This document shows positions 31,101-39,716 of a stretch of 39,716 bases of DNA, piece by piece (within the stretch, counting starts at the first letter, position 1; the number at the start of each line of letters is the position of its first letter). The notes beneath the pieces were generated by a model, which worked only from the letters and a program-made list of their open reading frames with translations, ran no database searches and was not told the DNA's origin. Both the position numbers and the translations under genes were made by a program. The DNA is from Porogramme epimiltina (lineage: Eukaryota; Basidiomycota; Agaricomycetes; Polyporales; Polyporaceae), in contig FTLJ01000620.1 in assembly GCA_900155495.1 (NCBI GenBank), positions 1 to 39,716 of the forward strand, given 5' to 3'.

Positions 31101-34100
31101 TCATCGTAAGCGAGGGACGCCTAGAGAAAATTGAGAATCGCTCACCTGAACAAGCATAGACTTCGCCCAAGGAGCCAAGTGCTGGTCGTGGCTGAGGTAC
31201 GCCCAGCGGCTCGTCTTGCAGTCGACGTCCGGATACCTGCGTGACTGAATCAGAATGCCTCACGAAAACGCATGATCATGAGCTCGTACCTCTTAAGGTG
31301 ACCCGAAATCGATGGGGCGCGGCAAATGCCCTTGAAGGTGTACACCGCCCGAACAGCTTGCCCAACGAGCTGCAACACGAATAGTGTCACTATTCATGTC
31401 ATATAAACGACGAAATAGCTAGCTCACCATCGAAGCGAGGTCGATACCCAGCGTCCTGCGAGAGATGACGCGGGTCAGTAAGAGAGAGATAGAGAGCACA
31501 CAACTTGGCCAACGCACGTCGCGGCGCCATCGATCACCAGATAGGAGTCCTTGTTGCGGTTGGCATTCACGTCCTTGGGATCTCTAAACGCTTGGCCCTG
31601 CAGAGACGAGCAGTGCATTCAGCCCACAGCTACAAAAAAAAGAATGCACTACGTACGCTGACGTTCGCTTGTGACACGTCGATGAAGATGCGCTCGCCAG
31701 CCTTCACGGGGCCCTGGCTCAAGTTGACATCGCGAAGTACCGTGCCTGCAAGACGAATCAGTCAGCGGGAGTACTAGAGCGCAAATACGAAGTAACGTAC
31801 GGTAGACGCCACGGAAGGTGGGGTCGAGACCTGTATGCATCCGGTCGTCAGTCAGCGTCGTCACACCCCTTGAGTAAACCGAAAAATGACGCACGGCCAC
31901 CCTCCAGGACGTAGCCCTGAAGCAAAGACTCGTCCTTGGGGTCCAGAGGCGCGTCCAGCTTCGACCGCGCGCACAGGGCCTGCACGTCCGCGGGCTTCTC
32001 CGGGTCGAGGTAGTAGTTGACCACGTTCACCATCGCTGTGAAACACACCGTCGTCAGTTCCAGTCACACTACCGAGGCTGCAAGATGGCGTACATTGAGA
32101 AAGCTCCACGGACGCGCCGACCATCAGCGCGAGGATCATGTTGCACTGCGTGTCGAGGTCGTATCCGAGGCCGCGCAGACGCTCCGCGAACGTGTGCTTC
32201 TCGGTCTTGTCGTTCCTCGAGAAGAGGTTCGACACAACGTCAACGAGCCCGGCGATGGAGAGCTTTCGTGGGTGTCAGCGTGGCTGGTAGGTTTCCCGAG
32301 GACACGTCGGGACGTACTCGCGAGCCACCGAACTGACGGCGAATGAGCACGAGGAGCTTGTCGATGTTCGCGGTGACGTGCTTGCGGAGCTTGGGGAGCT
32401 GCCCGGCCTCAACGTCGAGGAAGAGATAACTATGTGGTGTATTTAGATACGCGTCCCCAAAGAACGCAATTGCCGGGACTTACGAGTATGTGTCAGCCAG
32501 GATGTCGAACAGCTCAGCAGGGGTATAGTCGCCATCGCCATCCGCGGTAGTCTTCAGGCGAATGCCAGTCTGCCCAAGCGCGTCAGCAGGCGGCAGGAGC
32601 CCACCCACACAAAGGCGAGACGCACCAAGTCGCAGACCCAGTAGATGGGCACCACCTTGAGCACGTCGCGGACGATGTCGACGGTGTGCGTGGACGTGCC
32701 GACCGAGGAGCACGACTCGCGCTGCATGAGCTCCCGCGTCTTGTCGAAGAAGAAGCGCTTCACGGTCTCCTCGAACTTCGGCGCGCCCATGAGCACCTCG
32801 ATGATCCCGCGCCGCTCGCGCGCGGCCTTGGCAGGGTCCTTTGACGCGATGAAGAACCTGCGTCCCGTTCCGTCAGCGCCAGCCCCTCCGGACGACCGCG
32901 GAAACGCATGCGCACCCAGACCCAGACACGAGCAGCTTCACCCGCTCGGGGAAGCCCGTGCCGAAGTTGCTCTCGTCCGTGAGGACCTGCTTCACGTCCG
33001 CGTACGACGCGAACACCGGCACCTCCTTCGCCGTCACGGGCCGCACCAGATCGTACGTGTTCGCGATCCCGAGCTTGCCCAGGATCTTCTCCATCGCGCC
33101 GGGCGTCATGAGCGGGAACCACGCGTACGAGCTGTCGTTCGTGTACTCGCCGGGCAGCGTGCGCAGCAGCAGCCGCCCGAGCATGCTCCCGTTGCCCGGC
33201 CCGTCCGCGTCGCGCTGGCAGTCCGCGAAGCCCCACGCGGTCAGGTTGTACGGCGTGTACTCGGAGGTGAAGAAGCGGTCGCCGCGGGTGAGCGCGATGG
33301 CGTCGGCCAGGATCGCGCGGCTGACGGTGTAGGCTGGGGTGGAGGTCAGTACGGGACGACGACTATGTACAACTGGGTGCTCTTACCAGGGCAAAGTCCA
33401 GCGCCCTCCACCACGGGCTTCGCCTCCTCGGCCTGGAGACCAACGTAGAGCTCGAGGCGGTCGATGTGTCCGTAGAGCTTCTCAGCGGCACCCGCAATCA
33501 CTGGGTCGGGGTTCCACTCGAGGAAGCTGGAGTAGGCTGTAATTGAATTAACGTCGTGGACCACAAATAATACAAGGACAATCTGGCTCACTCTTCAAAC
33601 CGAGGAACTGTGCGCCCGATACCATGAGCTCCTTGCAGATATGACGCAAAAGGGGCTCATGCTTACCTTGCGGAAGTCGTTCAACGAGCACACACCCCAT
33701 TCGCGGTTCTGCTCGATGCCCATGATCTCATGCAGACGCATGACGTGTGGCGTGCCCCGCGCACGGAAGGCACCGGCAGGCTGCTCGGTACTGAGTTAAG
33801 AGCGAAGATTAGCCATCCAAACGCGCATGCCAAAACGCTGCCCGACTTACGCGTCCTTCAGAATCCCAGCCAACTTAGCGTCGTTGAACATGTTGGTTTT
33901 CTCATCACGAGTCAACCTGTACGAGCATGAGTGACACAACCCAGTATACTGACAGAGAGCGAGATACGTACTCGCCAAAGGTCCAGTGAGAAACGTCGGG
34001 TTCACGCTCCTTCACCTTTTGCGCCATACCACGGAAGTCTTGGATTGTGAGCTGGTACATTCATCAACCTCTGAATGAACCCGGGACATGTGCGAGGCAC

Positions 34101-35743
34101 CGACCTCCTCGACAGGCTTATCACCGAAGAGATTCTTTGCCATGTCCTCGACCCACTTCTCGTCCTTCTGTGAGGTCGTGGCATGCCACCTGTAGAGACA
34201 GTTGAACTACACAACCATCAGTCCAACGCATCCTGACGAGGATGGAACTACCGAAGCTCACCTCCACACTGCAAGCGTTTCCGCGCCCGCGCTCGAACAG
34301 CGTGTGATCCAAGTTGCGGATCTCCTCGAAGGGGTTCAAGCTCCAGCTGCTTCCCTGCCTCACGAGACCCAGAATCGCAGCGACGTAGTCTGAGAAGACC
34401 GCGGAGCCGAACCAGCCACAGTTCACCAAGCGCGCGGTCTGGAAGATCTCCTCTTCTTGAGCTGCGAGCTGGGCCTCTGAGAGCAGGCTGGGGTCCTTGT
34501 ACGTCGAGCGCTCGTTCAGCTCATAAATCTTCCTCGCGATATACTACAAACCGCATGATCAGAACCCGACGAGACACATTTCTTTTCGAGTACGCACGTT
34601 GTGGTTGCGGTTGAACAGAACGAGCAGCACGCAGACCGCGGGTGGGAGGAGGAGGAGGCGGTCCTCGGCGAAGGTGTCGGCGATAAGGAGCCCACGCCCG
34701 TCGCGGATACGTATCTTGTTCAGCTCCTTGTCGCTGTTGCCGTACAGCGGCGCAAGATCGACGTAGGAGGACGTGCCGTTGACGCTCACGTCCTTGTGCG
34801 ACGTCCGGAAGACACTGATCGTGCGCCCACGTGAGCTTCTGCCGCGTGACAAGAGGGATCAGAGACTTACGTATGGATCACCAATGCGGCAAAGGCGAAC
34901 ATCATGCTTGACAGCCCAGCAGGATGTGGGACGAACTAGAAACAGGCGTGAGCGGAAAGGCCTACCCATCAGCATAGTGAACGTACCCCCTCGCGCCTGA
35001 GCAGGGTGTCAAACACCAGCCCCGCGTCAGGAAGCTCGTTACGCGGCAGCGGGTGTGTCTGGGGGACGCTGCGCGCATAAGGCGTATCGGCCTTGCCCAA
35101 GTTGGGGATTGCAGGGTTATTGTTGGAGCCGTCCGCAGTGCGGAACGCGTACTTGTGACCCACGTAGGTGTCGGGCGGGTGGGGAAGGTCGTTGTAGACT
35201 TCGAGAAAGCGATTTAGGTAGTCTATTCGGAGCGTAGGATTTGTGATTGACACGTACGTAATTGGATGACACCGTTCTCGAGTTTGTCGGCGAGAGGATG
35301 GCCGGCGTTGTTGGACAGATAGACGAGCGTGTGCTCGAGCTATGGATCACGGAGTTAGTCCGCAGTAAAGTGGATGTACCGTCTGAGCACTCACCAGCAT
35401 TTTGCGATCGTCAATGCCATCGAGGTGCGTGATAGCATCCACGATGCTCTCCTATTCCGAGAAAACGGCCGCATACAATCAGTACGGAGGACACGGGAAG
35501 CCGTTATGGAACATACAATGTTGGAGATGTCGGATGCGAACGGAAGATGCTCCTTGACCTGGCGTGAGAAAGTTAGCATGGCCACTATCTTATACTCGAA
35601 GGAGGAAGTGGAAGAACCTTGTCGCGGAACTCGGCAAAGCCCTTCATGGAGTGAGAGGTAGTAGGAGGGGCCGGAGCGTCATTGTTGTCGGAAGCGGAGA
35701 CCGTCGAGAAGCGTCTGGCGAACTTGGAGGGGCGGGTGGACAT
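31101..35743 (-). CDS. ppo: Psi-factor-producing oxygenase (fatty-acid heme dioxygenase / P450 fusion)
   Basis: At least 26 exons close in phase, among them 35743-35618, 35198-34987, 34814-34598, 34543-34262, 34206-34105, 33333-32916, 32857-32626, 32262-32094, 31597-31518, 31455-31428 and 31369-31290. The final exon starts at 31236. About 1,070 residues result, like Aspergillus PpoA. The protein oxygenates linoleate-type fatty acids to oxylipin hydroperoxides. Dioxygenase residues are intact: distal His194 (FAALVIHTVFRT), SSYVDLAPLYGNSDKE, and YRWH with radical Tyr366 and proximal His369. Each is offset by 8 from PpoA 202/374/377 as I recall them. GIEQNREWGVCSLNDFRKF closes the domain. The P450 half has FFIASKDPAKAARERRGIIE and E-x-x-R (EGGR), but reads DGAATTLGIDLASM where the haem-thiolate Cys belongs. 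Exon 13 is 16 nt. The 3' end is ambiguous: read-through stops at 31101, or splicing continues. Confidence 0.88.
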
Positions 35744-35793
35744 GGCGGAAGCAGCGGGGAGGCAACGGAGAGGTTCTGCAGGGCCGGGCACGA

Positions 35794-35802
35794 GTTTATA
35801 TA
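35794..35802 (-). promoter_or_regulatory. TATA box of the Ppo gene
   Basis: On the minus strand the sequence CTATATAAACTCG lies about 55 bp upstream of the Ppo ATG, a good fungal TATA box at the expected distance. It suggests inducible rather than housekeeping expression. Confidence 0.6.
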
Positions 35803-37749
35803 GAGTGGTATGACGCGTTAGCGTCACGAACTCGTCTTTGACTGGCAGGCGCGAAGCGAAGAATGTCGAGAAGCGAACCCAAAAAGCCCTGTAGATCAGC
35901 GCGGGGTGTGAGCGGGAAGGGGCGCTGCCGGGACAGCGGGTAGGTTTGAACTCTGGAAGCCGCCGAAGGACACATCCCCTTGCGCATGACGGCGGCCATT
36001 TGGTCGAGAAAGGCAGCGTCCATGTCGCGAAGTGCCCGGACGCACCGGGAGTCCACCCCCTGGACGCGAACTTGGTACCAGGCGGGAACGCTGCCGCCGA
36101 GGCCTCTCTCAATCTGAGGCCCTCCGTCTGCACCAGGCGTGCGTACACGCCCACGGGTAGGCCTGCGCGCGCAATCGGCTTCCCTGCATCTGTCAGATGG
36201 CGCTCGTAGTAGACTTCGCGCGTATTCGCGCCTATGCATCCGTCGTTTGGCTCACAGGGAAGCTGTCCTAAGCGGAGTGTCAATTCTCCCGCTCTAGTAG
36301 TGACACTCCTCCCGCACCTGATGCTCCCATGGCGCTTTCATGAGCTCTGTGCAATACCATCTCCGGAGGGAGCAATCTACACGCTGGCAAAAGTGGAGAG
36401 CTAAATCCCCGGTTTGAACGGCTGGGCGCCAGGAACCCCGTCACTTCCGGAAACTTTATCTAACGCTTGTGTTTCATTTTCAGGTCCGGGATGTTGAGAG
36501 TGGCGTAGGCGAACGGGACGACAAGCAGAGTGCCATGGACTTCGGGTCACTGTGACCGTCAACAACGGAGCCTGTGAACGGCCGGGAAGCAATCCTCGTG
36601 ATGGGCGTCAAAACGGCCCCGCTACTAACCGCGGACCGTACATAACGCCAGATTTACCTTCTTGCATGCATCGCTCACAAACGGCACAGCAGGCAGGCCA
36701 CGCGGTAGCAAGAGCATCCCAGCTTATCCACAAGTTTCTCGGCTTTCAAGACTGACCAGGTCATTCTTTGGTGATGGAATTTTGACCAACTGGGGAATCG
36801 ATCGAGCGCACTGAGAACCTACTCCAAACAAGCGATGACTCATCGTGCCAGGCGCTGAGGCCCGAGACCGCCAGTGCTCGCCACCCCTTGAGTCCTTGAC
36901 CGCCGCCACGACGATGAGTTTGGCATTTCAGGGCAGCAGTGATAGCCTTCCCTGGGCCCCTTATTCATCATGCAAGAACCATCTAGCAAAGCATACCTGA
37001 CCGTGTCGCTCCTACCTCACAACTCCGACGGTCAATTTAACGCATGCGTAAATGGTCAGCTTCTTGCGAAAACTTGGAAGACTTGGGCTAGAATCCGGAC
37101 ATCAAGCAGCGACTTTCTGGTTGTCTCAGGTCGTAACGTGGTCGACATTTTTAGGCAGCCAAGATTCAGGGAAGTGTCTAGGTATCCGCAAAGCCTGGCC
37201 CTCAACATATATATGGGCTAACTCGCTCTTTCGGCAAGCTTCTAGATTTGAGACTTTGCATGGATTAGCTGACGAAGGGCATACAATCTATAGATATCTT
37301 CGTTCACGACGACTCCTAAATAATTTTAGTTCTGCGGCGATAGACCCCACTGTGTACCGGGTGGGCCTCAGCACTTCACGCTGCGGCATACACACGAACA
37401 TATCCTATGTGGCGTCTTATTGTCGCACTCCGAAGATCCATATAGGTTTTTCCAGGACAATACTGAACTAACCAACGCGCAAAACCGATCGCGCACCGCA
37501 TCCGCTGTAATGAGGTCACAGTGTGGGTCTCCATAATTGTGCCTCCCCTTTTCGTTCTCATTTCGTAGAACATGGTATTGTCCTGTACAGGACATAGCTT
37601 TTTACGCTTTGAACACAGGCTCAGTTTCAACGATGGTTTTGTGGTCTTAAAGCTATAGCTGCCTGGATGGGCTGCCTACATGGCTCAGTGAACAGCCTTG
37701 CATTCGGGTGGCCGGATCTAACAGTATGTGGTATGCAGCCGCTGGAGTC

Positions 37750-37757
37750 TATAAGAG
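37750..37757 (+). promoter_or_regulatory. TATA box of the deoxyribosyltransferase-like gene
   Basis: The sequence agtctataagagggg lies about 190 bp upstream of the ATG at 37941 and is followed by a C/T-rich leader. Confidence 0.5.
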
Positions 37758-37940
37758 GGGAGCACTCCACGACACTTACTCTACATTCCGCCCTCTCCCA
37801 ACCGCTCCCGATAGATCTCAGTGAGTATCATACATTCTTGTCGTGCTGCAATCTTCCTCGTTATTAACAAATGTGCCTGCTTCACCAGTACACACTATTC
37901 AACCCCAGCTATCCACTTAATCACAATCACAGATACCACC

Positions 37941-38678
37941 ATGTCCGCCCCCAACATCACGCCCGTCCCCATCGCTGCCGCCCCTGAGGCTGCACCCACC
38001 ACAACCGCCCCCGAGGCCGCACCTATCGCAACCGTCCCTGAAGCCGCTCCCACCACAGCCGTCCCGGAGGCCGAACTCACCACAGCTGCCCCCGAGGCAG
38101 AAGCCACGGTCCCCACCCTCCCACAGAGGGCCGTCGTCTTCAAGGCCCCGCACCCAGTCACCGCCCAGGGCCGCCGCGTCTTCCTCGCGGGCTCGATCGA
38201 GATGGGCAAGGCCATAGACTGGCAGGCGCGCCTCACCGCCTCGCTCGCGCACCTCCCGATCACGATCCTCAACCCGCGGCGCGACGGCTGGGACCCGACC
38301 TGGAAGCAGCGCAAGTCGAACCCGCAGTTCTGGGAGCAGGTCAAGTGGGAGCTCGACCAGCTCGACGCCGCGGACGTCATCGCGCTCTACCTCCAGCCGG
38401 GCACCATCAGCCCGATCACGCTCCTCGAGCTCGGCCTGCACGCGACCTCGGGCAAGCTCGTCGTGTGCTGTGGTGACGAGTTCCACCGCAAGGGGAACGT
38501 GGAGATTATGTGCGAGCGGTACAACATCCCCCTTATTGATGGCGACATTGACGAGTTCATTCGGGTGGTCACCCAGAAGCTCGAAACTGATGAGTCGGGT
38601 TTCCGGAGTTACCTTCGATCCTCTTTGGGCTTTGTGCGCCGTTGTCTCGTGGACATCTGGGAGGGAACCCTCCAGTGA
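37941..38678 (+). CDS. Nucleoside 2-deoxyribosyltransferase-like protein
   Basis: Intronless, 245 residues. The first 50 residues are a low-complexity Pro/Glu/Ala/Thr tail with about six imperfect copies of PEAAPTT. The domain begins VVFKAPHPVTAQGRRVFLAG and continues SIEMGKAIDWQARL, ILNPRRDGWDPTWKQ, FWEQVKWELDQLDAADVIAL, YLQPGTISPITLLELGLHAT and KLVVCCGDEFHRKGNVEIMC. The x-LAGSIE start, the W-E-L-D-x-L-x-x-A-D pattern and the SPITLLELG motif with its likely catalytic Glu are those of the Nuc_deoxyri_tr2 group. That fold cleaves N-glycosidic bonds of nucleosides; the real substrate in fungi is not known. The ATG at 37941 has a good Kozak context (accATGt); an upstream in-frame ATG at 37821 lies in the leader. 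Confidence 0.82.
   Translation: MSAPNITPVPIAAAPEAAPTTTAPEAAPIATVPEAAPTTAVPEAELTTAAPEAEATVPTLPQRAVVFKAPHPVTAQGRRVFLAGSIEMGKAIDWQARLTASLAHLPITILNPRRDGWDPTWKQRKSNPQFWEQVKWELDQLDAADVIALYLQPGTISPITLLELGLHATSGKLVVCCGDEFHRKGNVEIMCERYNIPLIDGDIDEFIRVVTQKLETDESGFRSYLRSSLGFVRRCLVDIWEGTLQ
37960..38110 (+). repeat. Degenerate 21/30-nt coding repeat (PEAAPTT tail)
   Basis: In-frame imperfect repeats of a codon block reading PEAAPTT or PEAEL/APEA variants form the N-terminal tail of the deoxyribosyltransferase-like protein. Copy number is likely to vary between strains. Confidence 0.65.
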
Positions 38679-39065
38679 GACCACCGGTGGAGACTATCTC
38701 ATTCCTGGAGTTTTGGTAATCCATCGACTCACGGGGGGTAGAAAGATGTCCTCTTTATAATCGGATCCAAGGTGTTACCTGCCGGTATGCATTAGTATTC
38801 GCAACTGTGTTCATTAGCAGCAGTACTTAGACGAATCAAAAACTTGCAATGGAAACTTCAAGCTTCATCACTTGGTATTGAATGTCAGGCGTGCGACCAA
38901 TTATCTACTTTGGGATGGCGATGAACTGTTCTTACCTTGTATTAGGCGCTGTCCGCCTAGTAATTGACCGGCTTGAAATTCTGTTTATACTCGCACTAGT
39001 CTTGACGTCAGCAGACGCGGCCACGTACTACAGGACAGCTACCATCTTAACGTCTTCCGAACGCC
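38679..39065. other. Intergenic; promoter of epsilon-COP gene
   Basis: 387 bp with no gene seen. It holds the 3' region of the upstream gene and the epsilon-COP promoter, without a clear TATA box. Confidence 0.5.
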
Positions 39066-39716
39066 ATGGACTCCTCTGAACTCTACCACATAAAACAGCA
39101 ATTCACACTTGGCACGTACGCGTTCCTTGTCCGCACAGTACACGTCCGCTAACACCTCATCTTCTTTCATTCAGGCGCTTACAAGTCCCTCGTTGACCTC
39201 ACTCTCCCGGACCCGGAGTCTTCAGAGTATACCCCTACTTTGGTCTATCAAGCTCGCGCACACATCGCGCTCGGAAACCCATCCGCGGCAGAAGCCCTTG
39301 TGCCCGCGGACACCGAGAATGTGGCACTGAAGAGCGTCGGAGCCCTCGCTCGCTTCGTGGCCGCGGATGAAGACGCGCAGGAGACCATCCTCGAGGAGTT
39401 CCGGGATCTCAGTGTGGAGATTGAAGGAGATGATGTAGAGGCGAGTGATTGGGAGAAGGGCGTTGTCAGGGTGCTAGCGGGGACTGCGTTCGCGAGAGCG
39501 GGAGAGGTCGAGGAGGCATTGGAGACCCTCGGGGCAGGCAACGACACACACAACCTAGAAGCGTGAGTCTTTGCTCCACCCTTTGCTATCCATCCCCACC
39601 CCCGAGCCTGGTGCTACATCCACCAATGTTTCCCCCACTTCACCTACACCGTCCCACCCCCTCCCCGGCACCCGGCGCTCACCCCCCTCCCCAGCATCGC
39701 GTACGCCGTCCAAGTC
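39066..39716 (+). CDS. COPE: Coatomer subunit epsilon, 5' part (runs off right edge)
   Basis: Exons 39066-39111, 39175-39562 and 39695 onward; the 3' end is outside. Epsilon-COP is the TPR-solenoid subunit that stabilises alpha-COP in the COPI coat for Golgi-to-ER transport. The start MDSSELYHIKQQFTLG followed by AYKSLVDLTLPDP is the family's N terminus. Then come the helical pairs TLVYQARAHIALGNPSAAEA, VALKSVGALARFVAADEDAQ and VRVLAGTAFARAGEVEEALE, with the conserved AGTAFARAGEVEEAL block. The first intron only works in phase with a GC donor at 39112 (TTG|gcacgt); a nearby GT donor (gtacgc, 39116) shifts the frame into an early stop. The last visible exon encodes IAYAVQV. Confidence 0.87.

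Larger units (their letters stand above)
35744..37940. other. 2.2-kb intergenic region
   Basis: At its left end a GC-rich stretch to about 36283 is open on both strands. One minus-strand frame reads PAWYQVRVQGVDSRC and MDAAFLDQMAAVMRKGMC but has no family match and no exon structure I can close; it may be 5' leader or a lost gene. From 36300 to 37740 I see nothing. The right end is the promoter of the deoxyribosyltransferase-like gene. Confidence 0.4.

Noticed and set aside
32645..33448. 267-codon plus-strand frame inside the Ppo gene
   Set aside because: It is the antisense shadow of well-supported P450/dioxygenase exons with strong GC bias at third positions.
33632..33666. Very short 35-nt intron with acceptor at 33632 in Ppo
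   Set aside because: A slightly longer intron ending at 33608 gives the conserved DFRKFLGLK junction of the family, so the short version was discarded.
37917..38684. 255-codon minus-strand frame
   Set aside because: Antisense to the deoxyribosyltransferase-like gene; the gly-rich content mirrors the PEAAPTT repeats.

Overview
This is eukaryotic nuclear DNA from a filamentous fungus, almost certainly a mushroom-forming basidiomycete (Agaricomycetes). The genes are packed closely on both strands and cut by many short GT-AG introns, mostly about 45-70 nt. Exons are GC-rich, promoters often carry a TATA box and a CT-rich leader, and several families are typical of Agaricomycetes (SR-protein-kinase-like kinase, short kinase-like genes, a psi-factor-producing oxygenase, DUF3237 and DUF2015 proteins). 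No operons, ribosome binding sites, CRISPR arrays or bacterial features are present. I assembled exons by hand from frame, splice consensus and family motifs. For most gene models below every exon phase closes; exceptions are stated.

Layout. 1-672 (-) holds the 5' part of a kinase-like gene that runs off the left edge. 1181-1750 (-) is EMC5, head to head with a DUF2015 gene at 2012-2655 (+). 3321-4764 (-) is an SRPK-like kinase. 4765-6116 is repeat-bearing intergenic DNA, followed by a copia-gag-like orphan gene at 6117-6952 (+). 7481-9570 (+) is a 12-exon MFS transporter. 9571-11670 has no convincing gene. 11671-13800 (-) is a sterol O-acyltransferase. 14350-14820 (+) is a broken second copy of the kinase-like family seen at the left edge. 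14950-15540 (-) is an unknown one-TM protein. 16822-18338 (+) is a seven-TM protein. 19134-19972 (+) is a secreted DUF3237 protein. 20640-20901 (+) is a small basic protein. 21305-22945 and 23479-25329 (both -) are two tandem, diverged paralogues of a coiled-coil protein that I cannot match to a named family. 25696-27572 (-) is a DUF676/LPL1-type lipase. 28232-29521 (-) is an unknown 361-aa protein. About 31101-35743 (-) is a very intron-rich Ppo-type fatty-acid dioxygenase/P450 fusion. 37941-38678 (+) is a nucleoside 2-deoxyribosyltransferase-like protein. 39066 to the right edge (+) is epsilon-COP.

Functional themes. Lipid metabolism is well represented: sterol esterification, a probable phospholipase and an oxylipin-forming dioxygenase. 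Two secretory-pathway housekeeping genes (EMC5, epsilon-COP) sit among lineage-specific genes. Nothing shows co-regulation as a cluster, and the neighbours look like ordinary basidiomycete synteny.

Most notable points. The Ppo protein keeps its dioxygenase residues but appears to have lost the haem-thiolate cysteine and a key I-helix asparagine of its P450 half. The tandem coiled-coil pair is an apparently undescribed family. The kinase-like family is present as one intact 5' part and one broken copy. The first intron of epsilon-COP appears to be GC-AG. A dispersed repeat lies on both sides of the SRPK-like gene.
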